Assembly (NCBI GenBank): GCA_005878635.1
Contig: VBLS01000128.1
Coordinates: forward strand, 1-8,347
Length of the DNA: 8,347 nucleotides
Direction of reading: 5' to 3'
DNA from: Methanobacteriota archaeon
GTDB taxonomy: Archaea; Thermoplasmatota; Thermoplasmata; RBG-16-68-12
The notes under the pieces are model-generated. The model was not told the DNA's origin. It saw nothing but the letters and a program-made list of their open reading frames with translations, and searched no databases. Of the stretch, positions 1 to 5,464 are shown piece by piece (within the stretch, counting starts at the first letter, position 1; every line of letters begins with the position of its first letter). The translations under genes and the position numbers were made by a program.

Positions 1-418
1 AGGGGATCAGGATGAAGCCGATCTTCCGGCCCCCGATCTCTCGGATCTCCACCTTGGGGGTGCGGAACACCTTGACGTGGGCGTACCCGCGGTAGTCGTC
101 GAGGGACGTGGACCGCGCCGTCCTCCGGGGCTCGTCGTGGTTCCCCGCCAGGATCCACACCTCGATCCCCGCGGCGCCGAGCGGCTCGATCACGTCCTTT
201 CGGACCATTTCCCGGAACACGGGCGCCACGTGCGCGCGGTCGAACAAGTCGCCGAGGATGCAGAACAAGGACGCGCGGTGCTCGATGGCCCACGCCGCCG
301 TCTTGGCGAAGTTCCGGTGCAGGTCGAGGGCCCGCTCGGAGATGCCCGTCTCCGGATCGATCCGGAAATCGAAGCTCAAGCCTTCGTGGACATCGCCCAC
401 GCAGACGATTTCGTGCAT
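1..418 (-). CDS. Mre11/SbcD-like metallophosphoesterase, N-terminal part (runs off left edge)
   Basis: The minus strand encodes 139 residues from ATG at 418-416 with no stop before the window edge. Calcineurin-like phosphoesterase metal-binding motifs appear in the expected order: GDVHEG (D9, H11), GDLFDR (G56-D57, D60) and GNHDE (N93, H94, D95). The GDLFD form and the spacing of the three blocks resemble the nuclease subunit of Mre11-Rad50/SbcCD, which uses two metal ions to process DNA ends; other phosphodiesterases share the motifs, so the DNA-repair role is an inference. The start is well set: an in-frame TAG lies nine codons upstream with no other start between, and a TTATAA element sits about 31 nt upstream, which fits a leaderless mRNA. 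An SbcC/Rad50-type ATPase, if present, would lie beyond the left edge. Confidence 0.85.
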   Translation of the reverse strand, partial: MHEIVCVGDVHEGLSFDFRIDPETGISERALDLHRNFAKTAAWAIEHRASLFCILGDLFDRAHVAPVFREMVRKDVIEPLGAAGIEVWILAGNHDEPRRTARSTSLDDYRGYAHVKVFRTPKVEIREIGGRKIGFILIP

Positions 419-443
419 CCTGGCCGGGCCAAGGGTGCCATTC

Positions 444-453
444 TACTTATAAT
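444..453 (-). promoter_or_regulatory. TATA-like box for the metallophosphoesterase gene
   Basis: The minus strand reads CATTATAAGT here, with TTATAA at 447-452. Its centre is about 31 nt from the ATG at 418, so transcription would begin at or just before the start codon, as in leaderless archaeal genes. No Shine-Dalgarno sequence is needed or obvious. Confidence 0.55.
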
Positions 454-497
454 GTCTACGAGACGGTCGGCGAAAGTATCGAACGATCGACGGCCCC

Positions 498-983
498 CTA
501 TGTAGAAACGGAGTGCCGCGTCAATCCGAAGAGACCCACAATCGTTCCAATCAATCCCGCATACCCCGCCGCTGCCTCAACGGCATAAATCGTCCCGAGC
601 CGGAGCGCGATCTCTGTACTCGGGTTTCCGGACAAGAGGGTCGAGAAGGTCTGGAAGTACAGGACCCGGAATAGGGCGGTAACGAGGCCGGTCACGAGGA
701 GGACGCTGGCCGCCCCGAGCGTCCATGGCCCGGTCGCCGGGCGGACCTCTGCGACGCTGAAGAACAGGAGAAACAGGCCGAATCCGAGGAGGGCGATGCC
801 GGAGGCCTGGATCACCGTTTGGATTCCCATCAGGGCAACGAACTCGTTGATTGTCCGGACCGAGCCGGACGCGGGGAGGAAGGAGATGACAAACCCCATC
901 GCTTGGAGTCCGACTCCGATCAGGGCGAGGAGGATGCCCAGGAAAATTCGGGATTGAGCGGGCCCTCCCATCCCCTGAGGCAT
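498..983 (-). CDS. Four-helix membrane protein of unknown function
   Basis: This 161-residue protein is almost wholly hydrophobic, with four predicted membrane segments at about residues 12-36, 52-76, 86-108 and 130-155. The intervening loops are short and carry few charges; the N-terminus before the first helix is a short Gly/Pro-rich stretch. I see no catalytic motif and do not recognise the family. It follows the ABC permease in the same direction after a 72-bp gap, so it may be an accessory subunit of that exporter, but a separate TATA-like element at 1012-1020 suggests it can also be transcribed alone. Start ATG at 983-981 is the first methionine; a second in-frame ATG is codon 5. Confidence 0.75.
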   Translation of the reverse strand: MPQGMGGPAQSRIFLGILLALIGVGLQAMGFVISFLPASGSVRTINEFVALMGIQTVIQASGIALLGFGLFLLFFSVAEVRPATGPWTLGAASVLLVTGLVTALFRVLYFQTFSTLLSGNPSTEIALRLGTIYAVEAAAGYAGLIGTIVGLFGLTRHSVST

Positions 984-1011
984 GACGAGCGTGGGCGGTG
1001 CAACCGGTCCG

Positions 1012-1020
1012 GGTAAATTC
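1012..1020 (-). promoter_or_regulatory. Weak TATA-like element before the four-helix protein
   Basis: The minus strand reads GAATTTACC, an AT-rich island in GC-rich DNA, centred about 33 nt before the ATG at 983. The spacing is slightly long for a leaderless start, so this is a tentative call. Confidence 0.35.
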
Positions 1021-1055
1021 GGATTCGCAGAATCCCCTCCGGAGTCACCTTTGCA

Positions 1056-1922
1056 TCATCGGATGAAGATGTCGAGATACAGCTTCTTTCCCAATAGGTA
1101 GCCTCCCGCGAAAACGAGGAGGGCCAGCGGCACGACCACGTGGAAGTCCGCCCAGAAATTCGTGAGGCCAAAGGCAATTCCGACGATCCTCGCCCCCACG
1201 TGATGGGGTGACAAGACACTCAGCGCCTTCGCGACCGCCACGATCGCCTCGTAGGCCGGTTGCGTGAGGCCGCCCGCCGAGGGCCGGAGGAGATAGGCGA
1301 CCTGCGTCCCGATTGCCGTCAGGCCGGTCTCCGTGAACAGGACGGACAGGAGGAGGAAGATCGCGCCGAGGGCCGTGGGGGAGACGACCATTCGGCCGGC
1401 CACGTGCGCGATCGCTTGGGCGAGGAACACGCCGACGGCCAAGGCGAGGAAGCTCATCGCAAGGGCCGTCACATGGATGACCAGAAAGTCCGCGATCGGC
1501 CACTCCCCGACCAGGAAGAAGGCCCCGAAGATGCCGAAGAACAACATCGTCGACAGGGCCGCCGCAACGATGAGGCTCGAGAGGAGCTTCGCGATCGCGA
1601 TGTCGTTCATGTCGACCGGATAGAGGATAATCGACCGGATCGTGCCGCGGTGGACCTCGCCGTAATGGACGCGGGCGAAGGTGAGGCCGAGGATCAGGGA
1701 CGTGAGGCCGGCCGAGATCGCATAGTACAGCCGCAGGGAGGAGTCGTACCATTTCCAGGAGAATTGGGAATAATAGCGCGCGGAGTTCAGGGCCGGCCCA
1801 AGGAAGAAGAGGAAACCCAGGGTGGCGATGAGGAACGTCGTCAGCCACATCCACAGGGGGAGCCGGCGGTCCTTGTCGACGATGGCGACGATGTGGCGGA
1901 GGCGTTCTTCCCAGGAGATCAT
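1056..1922 (-). CDS. ABC-2 type transporter permease
   Basis: This 288-residue integral membrane protein has about six hydrophobic segments (roughly residues 23-45, 65-83, 110-137, 141-168, 178-205 and 252-277). After the second segment it has a charged cytoplasmic stretch, HYGEVHRGTIRSIILYPVD (about residues 86-104), which matches the coupling region of ABC-2 permeases, where E-x-x-x-GT precedes a Leu/Pro-containing turn. Such permeases pair with one ATPase type to export drugs, peptides, lipids or sodium; the cargo cannot be told from sequence. The start codon overlaps the stop of the upstream ATPase gene as ATGA (1919-1922), so the two are translationally coupled. No separate substrate-binding protein is nearby, which also fits an exporter. 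Confidence 0.85.
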   Translation of the reverse strand: MISWEERLRHIVAIVDKDRRLPLWMWLTTFLIATLGFLFFLGPALNSARYYSQFSWKWYDSSLRLYYAISAGLTSLILGLTFARVHYGEVHRGTIRSIILYPVDMNDIAIAKLLSSLIVAAALSTMLFFGIFGAFFLVGEWPIADFLVIHVTALAMSFLALAVGVFLAQAIAHVAGRMVVSPTALGAIFLLLSVLFTETGLTAIGTQVAYLLRPSAGGLTQPAYEAIVAVAKALSVLSPHHVGARIVGIAFGLTNFWADFHVVVPLALLVFAGGYLLGKKLYLDIFIR

Positions 1923-2857
1923 CGCGTCAGCCCCTGCGGCGGCTGCGGGGTCGGCAACGTGAGCCGCGAGTAGACGTCTTCCATCGTCCCGAGGCTCCGC
2001 ATCTCCAGCAAGTCGACGTTCGCCTCGACGAGGGTCCGTGCGATCCGCGGCGCGTCGTCCCGCGACACGAGGCCGATGCGCACGAGCCCGCGGCCGGCCC
2101 GCTCGAGGCTCTGATGGGGGATGGCCCGGAGGGCCGCGAGGCCGCGGTCCACATCACCCACCTCCAGTTCATAGGCCGGCGCGAGGAGCGTCGACTTGAG
2201 CTCCCGGGCGGTCCCGAGGGCGATGATCCGCCCGAGGTGCAGGAAGGCGTAGCGGTCGACGATTGCCTCGCTCTCGAGGAGATTGTGGGACGTGAACAGG
2301 ATCGAGCCGCCGCGGGACACCCAGTCGCGGAGGATCGAGCGAAGCCCGATCCGCATGCTCACGTCGACGTTCGAGAACGGCTCGTCGAGGAACAGCATGC
2401 GGGCGTTGCCGAGCATCACCCGCGCGAGTTCCGTGCGCTGCCGCTCGCCCATCGAAAGCTTGCCGATCCGGCTCTCCCGGTGGTGCGTGATGCCGAGGAG
2501 CGTCAGGGCCCATTCCACCTTCATCGGGATGTCGTAGGCCGGGACGCCGGCCATCTCCGCGAAGAACGAGAGGTACCTTCGGACGGTCACCTCCTCGTAC
2601 GGGAACGGAATGTCGATGAGGATCCCCAGCTCCCGCCGCACCTCGTTGGGGGCGGCCCGGACATCGATGCCGCAGACCGTGGCCGAGCCGGCGTCGGGTT
2701 GGGTGAGCCCCGAGAGGACCCGCAAGCAAGTCGTCTTGCCCGCGCCGTTCGGCCCGAACAAGCCGAACACCTCGCCCTCCTTGATTTCCAGCGAGACTTG
2801 GTCGAGGGCGCGGACTCGCGGATACTGTTTGACGAGCCCCGAGGCCTGTACAAGCAT
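1919..2857 (-). CDS. ABC transporter ATP-binding protein (exporter type)
   Basis: This 312-residue protein has a full ABC nucleotide-binding domain in the first ~215 residues: Walker A GPNGAGKTT (35-43), signature LSMGE (134-138, usual LSGGQ), Walker B MLFLDEP (154-160, catalytic E159), D-loop SNVD (162-165) and switch histidine H191. The Q-loop is unusual: in the register of the common form GYLPQEP it reads GILIDIP, so Asp82 replaces the glutamine that senses the nucleotide and contacts the permease. The last ~95 residues form the extension typical of the DrrA/BcrA/NatA-like group. It forms an operon with the permease through the ATGA overlap. Start ATG 2857-2855 lies about 30 nt after an AT-rich element (2884-2889), which supports a leaderless mRNA. 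Confidence 0.93.
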   Translation of the reverse strand: MLVQASGLVKQYPRVRALDQVSLEIKEGEVFGLFGPNGAGKTTCLRVLSGLTQPDAGSATVCGIDVRAAPNEVRRELGILIDIPFPYEEVTVRRYLSFFAEMAGVPAYDIPMKVEWALTLLGITHHRESRIGKLSMGERQRTELARVMLGNARMLFLDEPFSNVDVSMRIGLRSILRDWVSRGGSILFTSHNLLESEAIVDRYAFLHLGRIIALGTARELKSTLLAPAYELEVGDVDRGLAALRAIPHQSLERAGRGLVRIGLVSRDDAPRIARTLVEANVDLLEMRSLGTMEDVYSRLTLPTPQPPQGLTR

Positions 2858-2881
2858 CCGCTTCGGTCAACGGACGAAGCC

Positions 2882-2891
2882 GGAATAATCC
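2882..2891 (-). promoter_or_regulatory. TATA-like box for the ABC exporter operon
   Basis: The minus strand reads GGATTATTCC; the ATTATT core (2884-2889) is centred about 30 nt before the ATG at 2857. It lies in the 106-bp gap after the oxidase gene, so the exporter probably has its own transcript. Confidence 0.5.
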
Positions 2892-2963
2892 TTGGGTTTC
2901 GTTCGTATTCTTCCAACGTGGAACGTCCTCGCCCCTGCGCCGCAGGGCGGTCAATCCCCCGGA

Positions 2964-4217
2964 CTATGGGAGTCGTCGGCCCCGTCGGGGGAAGGGCGCG
3001 TCGGGCCGGACCGGCCGGCCTTCCTCGAACCGGGACGCTTGCAACGCCTCCAGCGCCTCCGGCCGACGTCCCGTCGCGACGAATTCGGCCAGGAGCCGGC
3101 CCACTTCGGGCGAGAGCTTGAATCCGTGGCCGCTGAAGCCGACCGCGACGAAGAGGCCGTCGGGGCCGAACCGGTCGAGGATCGGGTAGGAATCCGGCGT
3201 GACGTCGTACGCTCCCGACCATCCCCCGCGCGGCTGCGCTTCGGCCATCCGCGGGAACCGCTTCGCGAGGCGCCCCCGTAGATGCCGGACGGTCGCCGAG
3301 GGAAGGGTCTCCACCAGCTCGTGGTTCCGCGCCGTTTTCCGCGGGTCTGTGTCCAGGTAGCCGCAGAGGGTGTCCTTGTCCCCCTCCGGCCGCGAGTACG
3401 TGTTCCCGTAGAAATCGAAATGGATCTTCGGGGGCGGACCGAAGTCGACGGGGCGTCTCAGGATCGCGACGTCCCCTCGGACGAATCGCAGAGGCAACCT
3501 CGGTCCGGCCTTCGCGACCAATTGAGGGGTCCAATTGCCGGCGGCGACCACGACCCGTTCGCACGCGAGCGATTTTCCTCCGCGCAGCTTGATGCCGGTC
3601 ACATGCCCGGTTCGCGTGGCGAGGGCCGCCATCGCTTGTCCGGCGAAGACCTTCGCCCCGTCCACCGCCGCCGCGGCCGCGAAGCCATGTGCCGTTGCAA
3701 TCGGGTCCGCATACCCCGCGGCCGGATCGTACACCACCGCCGCATAGTCGGACACCTCGAGTTGCGGTTCCACGGTCTTCGCATCGGACGGCGAAAGCCG
3801 CTCGACCCGGACTCCCTCCGAGCGGAGCAAGTTGAACAAGGAGTCGAAGGCCGGCACGTCCCGTGCGCGGGTGCCGGACAGGAACCCGGTCGGACGAAAG
3901 TCGCAAGGGAACCCCGTTTCCTTCTCGAACCGCTGGAAGGACGCGAGGCTCTCCCGCGCGAGTCGAATGCCGATCCGGGATTCGTAGTGTTGCCGGACGA
4001 GGGCGCCGCTGTGCCCTGTCGCCCCCGAGGCGACATGGTCCTTCTCGAGGAGGACGACGTCGACGTCGCGGCGGGCCAGGTGGAAAGCGATGCTCGCCCC
4101 CATGCACCCTCCGCCCACCACGACGACCTCGGCTTGCCTCGGGAGGCTCGGAGCGGCCAACGCGTCCCCGATGGCGTCTCGCCTTATCGCCGTTTCCACA
4201 TTTCTATCCTTGATCAT
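2964..4217 (-). CDS. FAD-dependent oxidoreductase, DAO family (sarcosine/glycine/D-amino acid oxidase-like)
   Basis: This 417-residue protein (from ATG at 4217-4215) belongs to the DAO family of FAD enzymes, which oxidise amino acids or N-methylated amines. The N-terminal Rossmann fold carries GGGCMG (35-40) after a hydrophobic strand, and E58 closes the second strand to bind the adenosine ribose. SGATGHSGALVRQHY (about 64-78) matches the FAD-binding block of sarcosine oxidase beta-type proteins. Near the C-terminus VTPDSYPILD and GFSGHGFKLSPEVG are the family's second FAD-contact region. The covalent flavin cysteine of monomeric sarcosine oxidase is not seen before VTPD, so FAD is probably non-covalent. 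The substrate is unknown. A TTG at 4235 would add six residues, but the ATG fits the TATA spacing (29 nt) better. It is divergent from the FtsZ-like gene. Confidence 0.88.
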   Translation of the reverse strand: MIKDRNVETAIRRDAIGDALAAPSLPRQAEVVVVGGGCMGASIAFHLARRDVDVVLLEKDHVASGATGHSGALVRQHYESRIGIRLARESLASFQRFEKETGFPCDFRPTGFLSGTRARDVPAFDSLFNLLRSEGVRVERLSPSDAKTVEPQLEVSDYAAVVYDPAAGYADPIATAHGFAAAAAVDGAKVFAGQAMAALATRTGHVTGIKLRGGKSLACERVVVAAGNWTPQLVAKAGPRLPLRFVRGDVAILRRPVDFGPPPKIHFDFYGNTYSRPEGDKDTLCGYLDTDPRKTARNHELVETLPSATVRHLRGRLAKRFPRMAEAQPRGGWSGAYDVTPDSYPILDRFGPDGLFVAVGFSGHGFKLSPEVGRLLAEFVATGRRPEALEALQASRFEEGRPVRPDAPFPRRGRRLP

Positions 4218-4240
4218 GAATAGATATGGCCGCAAGACAA

Positions 4241-4251
4241 TTCTTTATCTC
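4241..4251. promoter_or_regulatory. Shared TATA-like element between divergent oxidase and FtsZ-like genes
   Basis: The only AT-rich core in the 57-bp gap reads TTCTTTATCTC on plus and GAGATAAAGAA on minus. Its centre, 4246, is 29 nt from the ATG at 4217 (minus) and 29 nt from the GTG at 4275 (plus). Both distances suit a leaderless archaeal transcript, so one element may serve both directions. This spacing also decided the start codons chosen for both genes. Confidence 0.55.
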
Positions 4252-4274
4252 ACCGAACTTCCGATAGGCGGACC

Positions 4275-5186
4275 GTGCCGGACATGTGGCAGCTCGGCAC
4301 GGGCGAGGAGCGGGCCCGGGTCGCGATCGTGGGCTGTGGGGGCGCGGGCTGCAATGTCCTCCGCCGCGTCGTCGCGCCGCCGAACGCGCTGCGCATCGCG
4401 CTGAACGATGCCGTGCCGCCCTCGATCGCGGACGTCCCGACGCGGATCCTGGTCTCCGGCGCCTCCCTCCAAGGGTACGCGTCGATGGACGAGAAGAGCG
4501 TCCCGCAGATGGAGACGGACGAGGAGAAGCAGATCTCCGCGGCGCTCCTCGACCGCGATGTGGTCCTGATCCTCGGCGGCCTCGGAGGCGAGCTCGGCGG
4601 CTGGGGGATGGGCCTCGTCGGCCGAGTGGCGCGGATCCTCGGGGACACGACCCTCGCCCTCGCCACAATCCCTTTCGGACTCGAGGGCCCGATCCGTCGG
4701 GGGCTCGCGGAGGCGCAGTTCCGGCTCTTGCAGAGACGCGTCGACGGCGTCGTCACGTTCGGCAACGACCCCCTGTTGCAGGTGGCGAAGGACCTCCCGA
4801 TGTCGAAGGCCTTCGCGGCCCTAAGCGCGATCATGGCCAGGCCGGCCTCCAATCTGCCGGCGGCGCTCGGACGCGCGGATGTCGCGCCGCTCCGGAAGAC
4901 CTTGGCGCGCGTGAAGGACTGGCGGTACGGGATGGGCGTCGGGCGTGAGAAGCATCGATGTTTCGTCGCGGTCGAGGAAGCGTATGCGTCTCCCTGGTTC
5001 ACGCCGGTCCCCGAGGAAATCCGCCACGCGATCGTCCTGATGTCCGTGCTCGAGGCGGGGACCGACGAAGGGGAGATCCTCCACGAGGTCCAGCGGCGGT
5101 CGCCGCAGGCCGAGGTCGCCTGGGCGTCGCTGCCCCACCCGCCGGGCGACGAGCGCACGATCGTGCAGATTTTCGCGGGCCTCTGA
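4275..5186 (+). CDS. Divergent FtsZ/tubulin-superfamily protein
   Basis: This 303-residue protein follows the FtsZ fold end to end. The T1 nucleotide loop is VGCGGAGCNVL (19-29). IPFGLEG (132-138) is the T5 equivalent of FtsZ's KPFxFEG, and FGNDPLL (162-168) is T6 with the base-contacting Asn164-Asp165. Then GMGVG (219-223), AVEEAYASPWF (from about 232) and a C-terminal domain ending QIFAGL match FtsZ order. Two loops are abnormal. T4, normally GGGTGTG, reads GGELGGWG (104-111). T7, normally NLDFADV, reads NLPAALGRADV (193-203), losing the first catalytic Asp and gaining residues. The protein stops at the domain end, without the tail that binds SepF/FtsA. It may bind GTP, but normal polymer-driven hydrolysis is doubtful. 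GTG 4275 suits the TATA spacing; ATG 4284 is possible. Confidence 0.82.
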   Translation: MPDMWQLGTGEERARVAIVGCGGAGCNVLRRVVAPPNALRIALNDAVPPSIADVPTRILVSGASLQGYASMDEKSVPQMETDEEKQISAALLDRDVVLILGGLGGELGGWGMGLVGRVARILGDTTLALATIPFGLEGPIRRGLAEAQFRLLQRRVDGVVTFGNDPLLQVAKDLPMSKAFAALSAIMARPASNLPAALGRADVAPLRKTLARVKDWRYGMGVGREKHRCFVAVEEAYASPWFTPVPEEIRHAIVLMSVLEAGTDEGEILHEVQRRSPQAEVAWASLPHPPGDERTIVQIFAGL

Positions 5187-5210
5187 AGGCCCCGACATGC
5201 CGCAGAGTTG

Positions 5211-5226
5211 AATATCTCCATATACC
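5211..5226 (+). promoter_or_regulatory. TATA-like region of the former aro operon promoter
   Basis: AATATCTCCATATACC is the only AT-rich tract in the 75-bp gap after the FtsZ-like gene. The CATATACC part (5219-5226) is centred 40 nt before the ATG at 5262, which would give a short leader of roughly 10-15 nt that still holds the ribosome binding site at 5251-5257. Confidence 0.5.
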
Positions 5227-5250
5227 TTGCCACGCGCTACCGCCTCGCTC

Positions 5251-5257
5251 GGGGGAG
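5251..5257 (+). promoter_or_regulatory. Shine-Dalgarno site of the ADH synthase remnant
   Basis: GGGGGAG lies 4 nt before the ATG at 5262. Together with the longer TATA-to-start distance this shows a leadered start, unlike the leaderless neighbours, and fixes ATG 5262 rather than TTG 5208 as the ancestral start. Confidence 0.5.
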
Positions 5258-5261
5258 ACTC

Positions 5262-5450
5262 ATGCCGGTTAGGAAGGCGATCCGGCTCCGACGGATCCTC
5301 GTCGGCGGGAAGGCCCTCCTCGTCGCGATGGACAATGGGTTCTCGTCCGGACCAGTCGACGGATTGGAGGCCATGATCCGGGCGTCGTGCCGCGGGCCGT
5401 GCCGGTCGTCGAAAACGCGGCGGCGATGGCGATCCTCGACCTCATGCTGA
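5262..5450 (+). pseudogene. Remnant of ADH synthase (archaeal shikimate step 1), N-terminal ~36 codons
   Basis: ATG 5262 opens a 62-codon frame ending at TGA 5448-5450. Its first ~36 residues contain IRLRRILV, VAMDNGFSSGPVDGLEAM, matching the N-terminus of 2-amino-3,7-dideoxy-D-threo-hept-6-ulosonate synthase, whose relatives read VRLERIF...VPMDHGVSSGP. That enzyme is a class I aldolase of roughly 260-270 residues that starts the archaeal aromatic pathway. Here the rest is missing, including the Schiff-base lysine region. After about 5366-5372 the frame is Arg/Ser-rich nonsense while another frame becomes chorismate synthase-like. The usual MDHG reads MDNG. The product would be inactive. Its promoter and ribosome binding site look intact, so the truncated frame may still be translated. 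Confidence 0.75.
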
Positions 5451-5464
5451 TCGGGGGATTCTTT
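5369..5464 (+). pseudogene. aroC: Remnant of chorismate synthase C-terminus
   Basis: In the frame of the downstream TyrA gene, 5369-5416 reads GHDPGVVPRAVPVVEN, followed by AAAMAILDLMLIGGFF. This is the third signature of chorismate synthase, usually (R)HDPC-x4-A-x-P-x-x-E, the C-terminal segment of the FMN-dependent enzyme that makes chorismate from EPSP. The arginine that normally precedes HD is Gly, right where the join lies, and the usual Cys is Gly. Only about 30 of the usual 350 or so residues remain, so it cannot act. The frame has no stop before AroQ, so this stretch is fused in frame to the next gene, unless AroQ starts at GTG 5465. Confidence 0.75.
5453..5458 (+). promoter_or_regulatory. 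Shine-Dalgarno site for AroQ-TyrA
   Basis: GGGGGA lies 6 nt before GTG 5465, within the codons of the chorismate synthase remnant. It favours GTG 5465 as the functional start of AroQ-TyrA over in-frame GTG 5387, ATG 5426 and ATG 5444. Confidence 0.5.

Noticed and set aside
77..505. 142-codon plus-strand frame at the left edge
   Set aside because: It is antisense to the phosphoesterase, whose three metal-binding motifs make the minus strand the coding one.
1260..1973. 237-codon plus-strand frame antisense to the permease, very rich in Glu, Arg and Asp
   Set aside because: The charge pattern is the expected antisense of hydrophobic membrane-helix codons; no start context and no motif.
2587..4107. 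Long minus-strand frame of 506 codons spanning the oxidase and the ABC ATPase start
   Set aside because: It is an alternate frame of two clearly recognisable genes, is extremely Arg/Gly/Pro-rich, has no motif, and would cross a promoter region. A GC-rich shadow.
3282..4223. 313-codon plus-strand frame antisense to the oxidase
   Set aside because: The minus strand carries the FAD-binding motifs end to end; the plus frame is charged, low-complexity antisense of high-GC3 codons.
4218..4235. TTG 4235 as the oxidase start, adding six residues
   Set aside because: It lies only about 11 nt from the TATA-like centre, too close to be transcribed from it; ATG 4217 has the usual 29-nt spacing.
4250..5233. 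327-codon minus-strand frame antisense to the FtsZ-like gene
   Set aside because: Composition is Arg/Ser/Thr-rich with no domain pattern, while the plus strand shows FtsZ motifs in the right order throughout.
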